Shown: positions 1 to 11,341, numbered from the stretch's first letter. The stretch: DNA of 64,000 nucleotides from Diabrotica undecimpunctata (GCF_040954645.1 NC_092803.1:81258263-81322262), one strand, 5' to 3'. Numbers and translations: made by a program. Notes: generated by a model not told the origin, from the letters alone.

Positions 1-280
1 TATATGAAAGAATTTATAAATGCTACAAAGTCATCGTCTAGAATAAAATTTCGCTCAAAATTCTTTTTTACTTCTACTTATTCATCGTCATTTAAAACAT
101 AAATTCCTATTATTACTATTTTTTGTCCTTTAGGATGAAGGACCATATGTTTCGTTAAGAGTTTACCAGCTGTAGTGTGATAAAGGGTGAGTGTAAAGCT
201 AGTTAACACCGACCGGTGATAGTGGATACAAAGAGAAAGGTAAGGAGGAAAGGAAAGCAAGTACGACATCAGAAAGATAA
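1..280. other. no gene recognised at left edge
   Basis: AT-rich sequence with only short random open frames. It lies just upstream of the decayed LINE that starts near 285 and may include its truncated 5' end, but I see no recognisable protein or structured repeat. Confidence 0.4.
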
Positions 281-284
281 GTGG

Positions 285-1935
285 TGAAAGTTAAAGGATT
301 TGGCAATAGCCTTTAAGAGTAAAGAGCTTGGGAAAAAAGATACGAATTATGACTTGTGGGAAGCCATCAGTAAAGTTGTGGTATGATAAGGAAAGGGAGT
401 GCTAGGAAGAACATCTGGTAAAGGGCTTCCTAGAGACAAAGAAACTTGAGAAGTGCAGAAAGAGAAGAAAGAGGCTAGAAGGAGATATAACAGGTCTAAA
501 AGAGAGGAACATAAGAATATATTTAAGGTAGAAAATAGAGAAGTAAAGCGCGCTGTAGCTACTTCTAAGGTAAGATCGTCTGCACAGATTTATGAGAAGG
601 TAAAAACACCAGAGGGTATGAAAAGGTTATATAGCATTTCCAAAGCAAGCGACAAGTCATCAAAGGACTTACCCCACGTGAAAGATGTTGAAATAAAGCA
701 AAGAGGGTATGAGTACTGTAAAAATTTGCTAAATGAAGCACACAAGATAAGCACATAATTTGTCGAATCGTTAAATAGGATGGCAAATGGTATAACAGTA
801 GGACCTAATGAAATACCTGTAGAGGTTTGGAGGGCTCCAGAAGAGAAAAGGGTTTATATTTTGTGACAAATGATGAGTAGGATATATGATGAAGAAGAAA
901 GGATGCCCAATGCATCGAGAGAGAGTGTCATGGTACCATTGTATAAAGATAAAGGGGACATTCAGGACTTTAAGAACTATAGAGGGATAAGGTTAATGTC
1001 ATACACAATAAACATTTAAGAATGTTCATACAGAAAAACAGTTTGGATTTATGCCAGGAAGAAGAACAACGGATGCTCTGTTTGTTTTGAGACAGTTGAT
1101 ATAGAATTACAGCGGTAAAAAAAGCTACATTTAATATTTATGTATTTTGAGAATGCGTACGACACAGTTCCTACACAAGAGCTATGGAGATGTATAAGAG
1201 AGAAATGGAGAACCGCTGTTTAAGAAGAAGTGCTTAGGGTTAGTAGGAGTATATGTGGTAGGGAGGAAGAGGAATGGATAGGGACATAGAATTGCTTGGA
1301 AAAAAAACTAGCACGACTATAAGAATTTAATTACCTTGGCTTCAACATAATAGAAAATTGGAACACTAGATCGAGAAATTGCCCACAGGATACAGGCTGG
1401 TTGGTTTAACTGGAAGTGAATGGGCGAGGCACTTTGAGAAAAAAAATCGGGGAAGTGCTGAAGGAAGATATACAATGGTGACACCTACGTTGGTGTACGG
1501 CGGTGAAGTATGGCCTGTAAAGAAGATTCAGGAAAAGTAGGTAGAGGTAATTGAAATGAAAATGTTATAGTGGATGTTGGCTAAGACTAGAAGGGATCGA
1601 ATCAGAAATGATTTAATTAGGGCAAGAGCCGAAGTGACTACAATCTCAAAAAGTTTCAAGAACAAAGTCTGCAATGGTTTGGTCGTGTTAGACGTAGAGA
1701 TAAAAACTATGTGGGACAAAGAACAGAACTGTTAGAACTTGATGGAAGGAGATGTAGAGGAAAATTGAGGAGAAGATGAAATGACTGTGTGGCAGAGGAC
1801 ATAAGAAAAGAAGGATTAGGCGAAGAAGACCTGATTGACAGAAATTAGTGGTGACGAAGAGTAAGAAACAGCGACCCCCGAAAAAGGAAAAGCTAAGAAA
1901 CAACAAGAAGAAGAACAAGGTTGAAGGGTCATATC
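285..1935 (+). pseudogene. RTE-like LINE, 5'-truncated and decayed
   Basis: Broken reading frames on the plus strand follow the order of an RTE-type endonuclease/reverse transcriptase polyprotein that would copy its RNA by target-primed reverse transcription. A lysine/arginine-rich linker is open at 453-758. It is followed near 805-840 by a PNEIPVEVW stretch (the 'GPDEIPVE' entry to the RT domain), near 935-990 by a PLYKDKGDIQDFKNYRG stretch, and near 1775-1880 by the basic C-terminus (CVAEDIRKEGL, then RNSDP). The YADD core is not preserved and stops and frameshifts are frequent. The 3' end runs into a caacaagaagaagaacaa tail near 1900-1920, as in other RTE copies here. It is dead. The family assignment is by motif only. 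Confidence 0.75.
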
Positions 1936-2945
1936 ATTTATATGTTTGTTAATACTTTTCTATGATTGTACATGTTGTTTGAGTATTTATTGTATTATTA
2001 TCAAGACTACTGCTTTTGCGTAGGCTGTTGTATCTACCCCAATGTAATAAAGATTAGGTATAGTTTTTTTATGTTTCACAACCATTTCCCTTCTTTTTGG
2101 TAAATCCGGAATCATAGTCTTTAGCTCTTAATTTTCATTAATCTGTAAACGCTTGAAGCAAACAAATGAAGATTTTCTCTTTTAAATTCACAATGTCATG
2201 TTGTTTTAATAGTAAGATGTAGACATAATATCTGGATTTTCTTTAATAAATAACAAAAACTGTCTACTGATTTTAGCCCATATGTACATAATTATCATTT
2301 TTGTCGTATTTTACAAGCTTATAGCCATTTAGGACGTCTAGTATATTCAAATTAAACCTTTGTTGCACTAAATATACCACTTGTTGCATGAATATGAAAG
2401 AGTAGATTCCAAAATTAAATTTGAATCAGTATCCAAAAAAATTCAGTATCACACTATAACATTGTTTCCGTGGACTGAATATTTTCACAGTGATAGTCTT
2501 TCAGTAATGGGATAACGAGTAAACTTCACGGATGGAATACTTAATGGAGATGTAGGCAGAGGCTCGAAGTAAGAGATTTGAAGTTGAAAGGAAAGAATTT
2601 AAGTTTCTGTATTATACTGGAGGAATATTATATAAGGTATGTAGAGATGGGATGGTTGAGATTTTTTGTGTAGTTATAATTACACAAGACAAAATACGTG
2701 AAAATAAATATTAAACAAGGCCATACAAAAATTATACTATCTTATACCATGTATATATAAGCTCGCACTGATAGTTTTAAAAAACATATATGGGGAATTT
2801 CTACTAGCAATGAAATTTGTTAGTAATCTTACAAGATATTTATATATATATATTACTGTAAATTAATTTCTGCTTGTTTTTCGCAGTACTCTAGCCTTAT
2901 TAGCATATGTGTATCCAATATATATTTTGCCATGTACTTTTTTTT
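1936..2945. other. AT-rich spacer, no gene seen
   Basis: About 1 kb of AT-rich DNA with no reading frame or repeat that I can place. A short TATATA run lies near 2840-2860. It may be old transposon sequence beyond recognition. Confidence 0.4.
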
Positions 2946-2949
2946 CTGG

Positions 2950-3800
2950 AAGCGATCTGTTATAAACCGGTCGTACTGCAGCCAATTTTACGGTCGCGGA
3001 CGATGTTTTTTGGTAATCTCACGACCGACTCTGGACCGAAGTATTTTGTAGTTGACGCTCTTCTGGTAAGTGCATCTGTTCGTTCATTGCCATATATTCC
3101 TCGTTGATCTAGAACACATACCAGAGTAACATTGCTATGCATTTTCATCCTTCTGTAGTTTTAGTCTTATCTGTTTATCAGGTAAACTCTACAGTCTGGG
3201 TAGAGGTTTTTCTGTCCTATTTATCTTGTGAATTACCATCCACTTGAAAAGATACTTTAGCCTTGTATCTGTGTGCTATATGGTCATAAATCATCATCAA
3301 TTAGGCATCCTTATTTTCATTTATTATGGTACTGTGTCCTGTTATAACTTCTAGTTTGAGAATAGAATATTTTCGAGGCGCCGACCCTCGATCGGACCAT
3401 AGGATGGTATTATATTATCATCGCCACGTAAAATAAATGCATTATTTTAAATGCGAGCGTTCACTGTCAGTGCTATGCTCTAGGCGAGGATACCATGCCA
3501 TGGTCTCCGTAATGAACGCACCCTTAGTTATTCGTACCATACGCTGATTCTAAGTAAGTTTCGAGTCTAATATTACTTCTAGATACTTCAACTCACTCAC
3601 CAAATTTAAATGTGTAAAAATTAAGCTTAGAGCACCCAATCCATCTAAATCCCTTCTATTGGTAAATTACTTAATTTTAGACTTCTAAGGGCTTATGTTA
3701 AGTCTCAGTTCAGAGCCAATTGTATTCTATATCTGACTGTGCCAATAAATCTGCCGTAAGATAAGATAACTAGGTCATTCACCTAGCCCAAGACATGATA
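2950..3800 (-). pseudogene. RNase-H-bearing LINE remnant (R1/LOA/I-like)
   Basis: On the minus strand two parts of one retrotransposon polyprotein are visible. Near 3560-3700 there is the RT thumb signature: a DLDGLGALSL stretch followed by LKYLEVILDSKLT, which corresponds to the 'VKYLGVILDSKLTW' block of RNase-H LINEs. Downstream (2960-3148) is an RNase H tail with RGIYGNERTDALTRRAS, matching 'GxxGNExADxLAR', and then FGPESVV. The intervening part is frameshifted and shortened. The RNase H domain places it in the I/R1/LOA group of LINEs; I cannot separate these by eye. No intact frame remains. Confidence 0.65.
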
Positions 3801-4379
3801 CTTATCGTTGTTTAGTCTAGCTATTAGCCTACACATGGCCTTCTGGGCTCTTTTATCAAACCTACATCGAAACTTCTCGCACCTACAGTAAGTCCTATTA
3901 AAGATTTCTTTCTATGTCGGAAGTTTACCTGCAGAAATATGATTGAAGCCATCGAGGGCTTTGATGGTTTTGGATAATATATATCCAAATCTGTAATATG
4001 CTTTGAAATGAGCAGCCCTTAACGCTTTGTATGAGCCTTCATTTAAATTTGTTTCCTCACATATACCCTTCTTAGTCCTAACCACTTCAGTACTTCATTT
4101 TTTATATACTCATTAGCATAGTTCATTCAAAGGGTCCCTGCAATAAACGAAATTTTATAGAACTGTAGATGTTCATTCTGCTTTCTGATAGAAGCCTCAA
4201 ATACTGCTTATCCAAGTTTATTTATGATTAGGTCTGCTTGAGACTGAGTAGCAAGATATTGCCTGTGTGCCACCGTTATCGTAATACTTTTGTAATATTC
4301 CTATATGACCTAATCTACCATGTGACAGGTTACTTCTGCTCGGGCATCAATTTATGACGGGTAGCTCTTTTAGACAGCA
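3801..4379. other. unclassified stretch next to LTR-like repeat
   Basis: No family recognised. The minus strand has open pieces such as a SKTIKALDGFNHISAGKLP stretch near 3930-3990, bounded by stops, that look like old coding sequence of unknown origin. The part near 4310-4380 may still belong to the edge of the neighbouring LTR-like repeat, because a related motif (gtcacatgg..agattaggtcatatag, minus strand) recurs next to the second copy near 5050-5080. Confidence 0.35.
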
Positions 4380-4910
4380 GACTCAGTAAAACTCAGGTTC
4401 AATTAAAATAAAATCATATTTGGAATAAATAACTAACAAAATAAAATTATATTCAAGATAGATCAAACGCCAATCCTACGGCGACGCAGTCCACACACGT
4501 CTCGGCGACCCACTGTTTAATGCCCGCGAAAAATCACGACCACAATTAATGTCATAAAATTGAAACGACAACTACGATGTGTTCATACACAAGCAGTATG
4601 GAGAAAGGAAGGACAGATCAGAGGAATTAAGATGAAAGTATAGGTCTGTTTTTAATACTCCAAGGCCAAGTTCGGAAATACCACTAGATTAACACTCTAG
4701 CAGAAGCAGTTGGCCTTCAGTCAACACCCAGAGTCCGGTGAAGTTCCCACTACATTAGGACTCTAGCGGAACTCAATTTTCTCTTGTGGCGTACGCTGTT
4801 TTATACGGTCGTATGTCTTACATCTCCTCTAGAGCACATCGACGGAATTGGAACTTACGGTAGGAGTGAGTGTGTACAAAGCGCTGACAGAACGGATACG
4901 ATACACATTG
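4380..4910 (-). repeat. LTR-like dispersed repeat, copy 1
   Basis: Reverse-oriented copy of a repeat that also occurs at 5040-5640, 38576-39166 and 39167-39801. On the minus strand it begins TGTAACAATGTGTATCG near 4910, carries a TATA-like box (gtataaaac) near 4790, internal subrepeats of the type 'gttgactgaaggccaac...gctagagtgttaatctag', and a cgggcattaaacagtggg block near 4500. It ends in an AT-rich, A-rich 3' part. The TG start, a promoter-like box in the first 100 bp and a polyadenylation-like 3' end suggest a long terminal repeat or similar promoter-bearing repeat, but no coding region can be tied to it. Confidence 0.6.
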
Positions 4911-5039
4911 TTACACCCCCTACTCTTGGAAAAAAAATGTAGCATACACAATTGTTTATAAATATATGCTATATCTAGCTTTCCACGTATATTGAAGTGA
5001 AGCTTATATACTGTTACATTGCTATATGAGTTACATACT

Positions 5040-5640
5040 ATTAACATTGCTATATGACCTAATCTGCCATGTGACAGCACATTTGAAATAAATAACTAAC
5101 AAAATAAAATTATAATACCTGCGAAAAATAAAACACAATTAATGTCATCGTAATTGAAACGACAATTACGATGTGTTAATATACACGCAGAGGAGAAAGG
5201 AAGGACGGGACACAGGAATAAAGATGGAACGGGCCGATCAACACTAGGTCTGAAGAGAAGCGGAAAGTAACTAATCAACGTTTAGCCACGGGAAATTATA
5301 GGTCTGTTTCGGATTAATACTCCAAGACCGGGTACGGAACTACTAAAGACAACACCACAGAAGCGGTTTGCCTTTAGTCAATAAGCTAGGGCCAGTGGAG
5401 TTGTTCTCAGATCAACACTTTGACGTAACTCCGGACGGTTGGCCTTCAGTCAACATCTAGAGACCCAGTGGAGCTTCCACTAGATTAGCACTCTAGCGGA
5501 ACTTGGCTCTCTCTTTTCGCGTACGGTGTTTTATGTCGTCGTAAGCCTTCCATATCCTCTAGCTCGGGTCAATGGAGGAGGAAATTTTGGCAGAACGGAA
5601 CGATTACGAGACGAAAGCGATGCACATCGCTATAAAATGA
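5040..5640 (-). repeat. LTR-like dispersed repeat, copy 2
   Basis: Second minus-strand copy about 130 bp beyond copy 1. It shares the gaggatatggaaggc start region near 5555, the TATA-like gacataaaac near 5525, the 'ggccaac' subrepeats at 5340-5480, and the ttatttttcgcaggtatt block near 5115-5130. The 'attaaacagtgg' segment that follows in other copies is missing here (an internal deletion). Two copies in the same orientation with a short spacer repeat the arrangement seen at 38.6-39.8 kb. Confidence 0.6.
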
Positions 5641-6900
5641 CAATAAATACAAAAAGTTGTATAAAAATATACTAAGGGAAATAAAAAAAGCAAAAGTATG
5701 TAGCATGACTGATGGAGAATGGTACGTAAATTGAAACACTTCAACGCAAACATGACGATTTCCATATGCACAAAAAGATTAAAGGGTTAGAAAATACTAG
5801 AAAATAATAGGCATAGCTGTAGACCTCGAAGGAAAGATTTTGACTATAATTGAAGATAAATTAAGAAGATGAAAAGAATACATGCAAGAATTCTTCGAAG
5901 ACACATCAAGAACACTGACTGAAATAGACAATCCCTACGGTCCAGAAATAACAAACGAAGAAGTAACTATGGCCATTAAGCGGATTAAAGAAGGGAAATT
6001 ACCAGGACGTGCTGAAGTGCCTGGTGAAATTTTAAAGCTATTAGAGGAACACTAAATCACAGCTCTTACGTGGCTATTCAGTAACATATATAAGACTGGT
6101 CACTTACCAAATGACTGGCTACTATCAATATTCATTCCATTTCCCAAAAAAGCCAACGCTAGGAAGTGTGAAGAACATAGATTAATTAGTTTGATGAGCC
6201 ATGTACGTAAAGTACTCCCTACTATCATTCACTCGCTCATATACACCAAATAAGAAGAATACATAAGTGATGTTTAATTTGGATTCAGAGCAGGACTCTA
6301 AACGAAAAAACCACGTTTCAGTTTGCAGGTTCTAATACAGAGAGCCAGAGATGTCAACTGCGATGTGTATGCATGTTTTGTTGATTCAAAGAAGTCATTT
6401 GACAAGGTACCACATAAGAAACTAATCGATATCCTAAAATCATCAGACCTTGATGGTATGGATATAAGACTAATGACAAACTTATACTTCCAACAAAAAG
6501 CTACAGTGCGATTCGAAAATTAAGTGTCTGAGATTTTCACAGTTGGAAAAGAAGTTAGATATGGTTGCGTAATGTCACCAGAATTATTTAAGATCTACTC
6601 AAAATGATGATGAATCAAAAGATAGTATTGCACTAAATGGCCAACTTATAAACAATATTAGATATGCAGACGATACCGTATTGCTGGCAAATAGTGAGAA
6701 GGGGCTCCAAAAGATGATAGATAATGTTGTAGAAACATGTAACAAATACGGCCTAAAACTGAATTGTAAGAAGACAAAAATAATGATCATTAGTAAGAAC
6801 ACCAACATAAATGCCCAAATTACAATAAACGATATACCATTAGAAGCTCTTTTAACGGCCTTAGAAAGATTCTCTGCAACTTATCTTGAAGTATCAATAT
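5641..6900 (+). pseudogene. RTE-like LINE, 5' portion (interrupted)
   Basis: Plus-strand remnants of an RTE-type reverse transcriptase related to the long ORF at 23930-26422. Visible in order: a lysine-rich linker at 5650-5700; PEITNEEVTMAIKRIKEGK near 5945-6000; LPNDWLLSIF with PKKANARKCEEHRLISLM near 6105-6200; the RT active-site entry VYACFVDSKKSFDKVPHKK at 6367-6424 (open frame 6323-6523); a GCVMSPELFKIYS block near 6565-6600; and the palm C-terminal part at 6681-6850. Several stops and frameshifts make it non-functional. The LTR element starting at 6901 splits it, and the frame resumes at 13624. Confidence 0.8.
6897..6900. repeat. target-site duplication ATAT (left)
   Basis: The tetramer ATAT directly before the left LTR is repeated directly after the right LTR at 13620-13623. 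Four-base duplications at alternating purine/pyrimidine sites are usual for gypsy/errantivirus integrases. Confidence 0.85.
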
Positions 6901-7126
6901 AGAAATGTTTCTTCAACGTCGATATTCAAAAAAAAAAATCTTTATTTCGAAAATAAGTTACAATTTTTGAGAAATTCTACAAACTACTACATTTAATGAT
7001 TTAAACTTGACTATTGAAACATAATAATTACAATAATAATAAATATATTGATTTCTTCCTATTTATAACGTCGGATATCGGAATCTGCTGATTCTTAATA
7101 GTAAGGGAGCTTATGGCTACATTTCT
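6901..7126 (-). repeat. 3' LTR of element 1
   Basis: The 226-bp repeat matching 13394-13619 except for two bases in the A-run near 6927, and one base each near 7028 and 7044. Its inner edge at 7127 is followed by the polypurine tract of the minus-strand element, which makes this the 3' LTR. Confidence 0.93.
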
Positions 7127-8280
7127 CCTCCCTCCATTGGTTGGGACTTCGTCCTCGAAGTTTTGGTTACTTCGGCTATCAGCTCGTCTAGTATCTGGAT
7201 CTGGTCAGGATGCAATTTTTCTCCAAATAGGATTTTGGAAATTCGTTTTCTTTTCCTAATTAGGAAGATTATTAGGAAAGCTAAAATAGTTAAAAATATT
7301 ATAACAGAAGTGGTGCTCAGTCCTATGGATAATCGGGGTAGTACTTCTATGGTATCTATTGGTTGAATTTGGCCATGTGTCTCTGGGATTGTTAATTTTT
7401 CGATTTTCATCTCATGGTTTGGTATTAATTTTATTGGAACAATTTTTGGAATGGAAATGTCTTGAGACGTCTTTTTATTAAATTGGATACCTTCAATCAT
7501 TATTGGTACATCTGTCGTCAAGAGGCTGGTTGAATTAATTTCTATCTGCTGGATTCTCATTGGGTGAACTATTCCTAGCAATATGACTTTGCTGGTTTCT
7601 TGGAAAAAGTTCTCTGTGATTAATGTTTTTGTGCAATTATCTACATTGGGTATGTTACATTTGGATTGTACATAGTTGGAACAAACTATGTTATCGCCTT
7701 GTCCTATACAAGTGTTGAACCATTTATTATTTGTATAGTAGCTTGCAGGTGGCAGAATCATAACATGATCTTTGTTTGGAATGGGATAGATTTTATAGGT
7801 AGTATAAGGAATTTCATGGAGTATAGGGATTTTAATTATTATGAGCATTGTATTTGAAGTTACACAAACTAACGTTTTTGTTGATTCTATAAGTTCATAA
7901 GGGTGTTCATTACTATTGGGAATTGAATTTCTGGGATAAATTTTGAGAAGGTTCTCTTTAAGGTCTATTATTTCCTTTAAAGTGAATAATTCTATATTAG
8001 AGATATTAAGTTCAGATAAAGTAATGGTTCTTATAAGTTTCATTAGAAATTCGTTTATATTTTGGAGATTTATTATCTCGTTGTGTAGAATGATATAGCT
8101 GTCAAAATCAGCTGATAATTTGTTGAGTGCAGATATGAGAATTGAATTATCAGAATTTAGTTTTTCTAAAAGTTTATCGAATCTCGTGTTAAAAGAGTTT
8201 CCATAAGATATTTGGTTATTAAATTTTCTTATGATTTCGTTTTGTTTATTTTCTAAAGAGATTATGTGTGATTTTAACAA
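7117..8280 (-). CDS. env-like glycoprotein, C-terminal part only
   Basis: Open frame of 387 codons between pol and the 3' LTR, extending slightly into the LTR. The first 100 residues are a leucine/isoleucine-rich, probably coiled-coil stretch (SLENKQNEIIRKF) that resembles the segment just after the fusion peptide in element 2. Cysteines at about 190-215 and a hydrophobic segment (about residues 328-347, TSVIIFLTILAFLIIF) followed by RKRKR are as expected for a membrane-anchored C-terminus. Errantivirus Env proteins normally have a signal peptide, a surface part, a furin-type site and a fusion peptide before this region. None is present: an in-frame stop lies near 8303 and no ATG precedes the coiled-coil. 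It therefore represents only the membrane-proximal half and should be regarded as broken unless an upstream exon supplies the rest. Confidence 0.75.
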   Translation of the reverse strand: MLKSHIISLENKQNEIIRKFNNQISYGNSFNTRFDKLLEKLNSDNSILISALNKLSADFDSYIILHNEIINLQNINEFLMKLIRTITLSELNISNIELFTLKEIIDLKENLLKIYPRNSIPNSNEHPYELIESTKTLVCVTSNTMLIIIKIPILHEIPYTTYKIYPIPNKDHVMILPPASYYTNNKWFNTCIGQGDNIVCSNYVQSKCNIPNVDNCTKTLITENFFQETSKVILLGIVHPMRIQQIEINSTSLLTTDVPIMIEGIQFNKKTSQDISIPKIVPIKLIPNHEMKIEKLTIPETHGQIQPIDTIEVLPRLSIGLSTTSVIIFLTILAFLIIFLIRKRKRISKILFGEKLHPDQIQILDELIAEVTKTSRTKSQPMEGGEM

Positions 8281-8311
8281 GTCTAAGTCAGAGTCGTCTG
8301 GATTTTAACCG

Positions 8312-11300
8312 TTATTCGGAATCTGAAGATTGAGTGGATGGACCAGGGCGAGGATTGTCCTGTGAAAAATTTGGGTCTTGAGTAGATTTGTCTACATGTT
8401 TTCGTATTCGTTTTACATATTTAAGGTGAGTGCTTGTTAAATTTTGTTTATCTGTTTTACCGATTATTTTTGTTTTGTCTTGTGTTTCTGGATGAATAGT
8501 GGAGAAAGGGGCTTGTAATTTGGACTTATGTTTTTTCTTAGAAACATATAGGGATTTTGTAAGGTCTATTTCCGGAATATCTTCGGCATTTTCGTTTTGT
8601 CTATCTAAAAGTTGTTGTCTTTTTTGTTTTTGTTTAATATATAGTTCTGCAATAAAGGGTTGGAGTTCTTCTTTATGTCTTTGATTATATGTTTCGTATA
8701 TCGGAAGATCAAAGTCGAAATGTATTTCTTTTGCATATGGTCCGTACAGAATTGAGAACGGGGAATAATTTGTGGAACTGTGGATTGATTGGTTGTAAAT
8801 AAGAATGGCGTGTGTTAGAATGTCATCTAACGAATCATTTGGATTTTGGGCTTGTAAGGTCCTAAGTTTTTCAATAAGAGTTGAATGAAAGCGCTCTACA
8901 GGAGAGTTTGAGGAAGAATTGTTTACTGTTGTAAAATGTATTTCGATTTTGTGAATATTTAGGAATTCTTTAATGACTGCGGAATTAAATTCGGTGCCGC
9001 TGTCGCATACAATCTTTTTTGGGTAATTGTGGTGCGAAAAGTATTGTCTTAATTTATTTAGTATGGAAATGGAAGTTTTGTCGGTGAGCTTATAGCATTG
9101 ACCGTATTTGGAAAAAGAATCTATTATTGTGAGATACAGGTTTTTATTGCAGTGGAATAGATCGATATGTAATATATTAAAAGGTTTTTGACCTAACAAC
9201 GGTCCTAATTGGGGAAGTTTATAAGGACGTCGCTCGTATTTATTTTTTAGGCAAATTTCGCATTTATTGATAAAATTAGAAATAGTTGTCTGCATTGAGG
9301 GCCAATAAAATTTTTGTTTTAAATGTTTGTAGGTTTCAATTATTCCGTTGTGATTTTCTACGTGATATTTCTTTATGCATTCTATTTGTTGGTTTTCTTC
9401 TTCTATGTCCTGAAGTAGTATATTGCAAAATATTGCTTTGACTGTGGAATTTATTTTTTCTTTAAAATAGCTACAGATAAAAGGTCTAAATTCGTGAGGG
9501 ATTGTTAATGCAAATTTTTGATTTGGTCTAAGGATATTTTGGAAGGTATTTGCTATTTCTGTTTTCCAATTATTTGTCAAAGTGACAGTGTAACGGTGTT
9601 TGTTAAAAATTCTTTTGTATTTAATTTCAAAATTATTTGACTCTGGTTTAAAAATAATTTGGTTTGAGGATAAATTAATTGGTTCAGGTGAAATCTCTAT
9701 TCCAGTGATAGGGTTCTCAACTGATGTATGTTGTGTGTTAGTACTGTTTTGTAAGTTGTCAAAATCGGCAAGGAAATCGTCTATGTCGAAATTGTCGGGT
9801 GGTTCAGCACATTCTGAATTCGGGGGTTCAGCACATTCTGAACTCGAGCTTAGGGCATTTATTTGGACTCGGCTAAGAGCATCAGCAACTTGATTCTCTT
9901 TGCCTTTTTTATATTTAACTTCAAAATCATATTCTTCTAGTTTAAGTCTCCATCGGGCTAATCTAGAAGTGGGGTCTTTAATTTTGTAGATCCATACGAG
10001 AGGATTGTGATCTGTTTCTACAGTGAATTTTTGGTTGTATAAATACATACGGAAGTGTTTACAAGAATCTAGTATGGCTAAAAGTTCTTTTTCAATAGTG
10101 GAGTAGTTTCGTTCTGCGGAATTTAGAGTTCGAGAATAGTAGGCAATAGGGTGATTATTTTGAGATAATACTGATCCTATAGCTATATTAGAGGCGTCTG
10201 TAGTCAGTACAAAAGGCTTTTCGAAGTCTGGATATTGTAAGACTGGAGAATTAGTTAACAATTGTTTGCATCTTGCAAAACATTCTAAATAATTTGGATT
10301 TGTGGGGTCGATAGTTGCTCCTTTTCGAGTACATCTCGAAAATGGGTACGTTATTTTTGCAAAGTTGGGTATGAATCTTCGGTAGTAACCGATTAAACCA
10401 AGAAATGATTTAATTTCTTTTACTGTTTTTGGTAGAGGATATTTTTGTATAGCTTCGATTTTTGCTGGGTTAGGTTTGATTCCTTCAGTTGTCACTACGT
10501 GACCTAAGAAAGAAACTTCTTTCGTGAGAAACTCAGATTGGTCTAACTGAATTTTTAAATTATTTTTTCTGAAAGTGTCAAAAATAGTCGCAATATGAAC
10601 TAAGTGTTCTTGCAGTGACTTGGAAAAAATAATGACATCGTCCATGTAGACGAAGCAAAACTTATGAATAAAGGGCCTAAGAATATTGTCCATTAACCTT
10701 TCGAATGTTGCTGGGCTATTCTTTAAACCAAAGGGCATACGTAAAAATTCAAAGTGACCATGCGGAACTGAAAAGGCTGTTTTTCGAATAGAATCCGGAT
10801 GAACTTCAATCTGATGGTAACCTTGAGCTAAATCTAATGTTGTGAAATAACTGGCTTTTCCTAAGTTATCCAGTATCTCATCTATCTGAGGAAGTGGGTA
10901 GCGATCACTTTCAGTATGATCATTGAGCTTCCTATAATCAATTACTAATCTAAATTTTTTCTGACCTGAGGCATCAGCTTTTTTTGGTACTATCCAAACT
11001 GGAGCTGAGTACGGTGAAATTGACGGTCGAATTATCTTATTATCTAATAAATTATTTATTTGTTTTTTTATTTCTTCCTGCATTGCTTTGGGATGCCGAA
11101 ATCCCTTTACATAAATTGGGTTTTCATCCTTCGTTTTAATTTCGTGTCTAACAGCTGACGTGAAAGTTAAATTTTTGTTTTCGTCGTAAAATACGTCTTT
11201 AAATTTTTTGCAAAGACTTATAATTTTATATTTTTCTTCGTTATTTAAGTGCGAAGTACGGATTTTGTTTTCATTAAAATGCGTCGTTGGAATTTTTACT

Positions 11301-11338
11301 ATATTATAATTACAAAAGTTCTCAACTTCAGTTCTCAA
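8312..11338 (-). CDS. pol: reverse transcriptase, RNase H and integrase (separated from protease by a frameshift)
   Basis: Open frame of 1008 codons. RT palm motifs are all present: LVIDYRKLN near residue 130, LDLAQGYHQIE near 166, and YMDD near 231. RNase H follows with TTDAS near 379 and TDHNPL near 435. Integrase has an HHCC zinc-binding region at about 660-700 and the catalytic triad HIDLF (about 724), CDSGTEF (about 778) and PVERF (about 813), i.e. D,D35E. A 24-bp tandem duplication near 9806-9853 gives two SECAEPP repeats between RNase H and integrase. The annotated beginning is not a natural start: a 13-bp repeat at 11318-11341 moves this part out of frame with protease. All catalytic residues that I checked are intact. 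Confidence 0.93.
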   Translation of the reverse strand: MRTEVENFCNYNIVKIPTTHFNENKIRTSHLNNEEKYKIISLCKKFKDVFYDENKNLTFTSAVRHEIKTKDENPIYVKGFRHPKAMQEEIKKQINNLLDNKIIRPSISPYSAPVWIVPKKADASGQKKFRLVIDYRKLNDHTESDRYPLPQIDEILDNLGKASYFTTLDLAQGYHQIEVHPDSIRKTAFSVPHGHFEFLRMPFGLKNSPATFERLMDNILRPFIHKFCFVYMDDVIIFSKSLQEHLVHIATIFDTFRKNNLKIQLDQSEFLTKEVSFLGHVVTTEGIKPNPAKIEAIQKYPLPKTVKEIKSFLGLIGYYRRFIPNFAKITYPFSRCTRKGATIDPTNPNYLECFARCKQLLTNSPVLQYPDFEKPFVLTTDASNIAIGSVLSQNNHPIAYYSRTLNSAERNYSTIEKELLAILDSCKHFRMYLYNQKFTVETDHNPLVWIYKIKDPTSRLARWRLKLEEYDFEVKYKKGKENQVADALSRVQINALSSSSECAEPPNSECAEPPDNFDIDDFLADFDNLQNSTNTQHTSVENPITGIEISPEPINLSSNQIIFKPESNNFEIKYKRIFNKHRYTVTLTNNWKTEIANTFQNILRPNQKFALTIPHEFRPFICSYFKEKINSTVKAIFCNILLQDIEEENQQIECIKKYHVENHNGIIETYKHLKQKFYWPSMQTTISNFINKCEICLKNKYERRPYKLPQLGPLLGQKPFNILHIDLFHCNKNLYLTIIDSFSKYGQCYKLTDKTSISILNKLRQYFSHHNYPKKIVCDSGTEFNSAVIKEFLNIHKIEIHFTTVNNSSSNSPVERFHSTLIEKLRTLQAQNPNDSLDDILTHAILIYNQSIHSSTNYSPFSILYGPYAKEIHFDFDLPIYETYNQRHKEELQPFIAELYIKQKQKRQQLLDRQNENAEDIPEIDLTKSLYVSKKKHKSKLQAPFSTIHPETQDKTKIIGKTDKQNLTSTHLKYVKRIRKHVDKSTQDPNFSQDNPRPGPSTQSSDSE

Positions 11339-11341
11339 CTT
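11318..11341. repeat. 13-bp tandem duplication breaking pol
   Basis: The 11-mer gttctcaactt occurs at 11318-11328 and again at 11331-11341, a 13-base period. Protease reads in one frame down to a stop at 11330-11328, and RT reads in the next frame from the same place. Because 13 is not a multiple of three, the duplication accounts exactly for the frame change. Confidence 0.85.
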
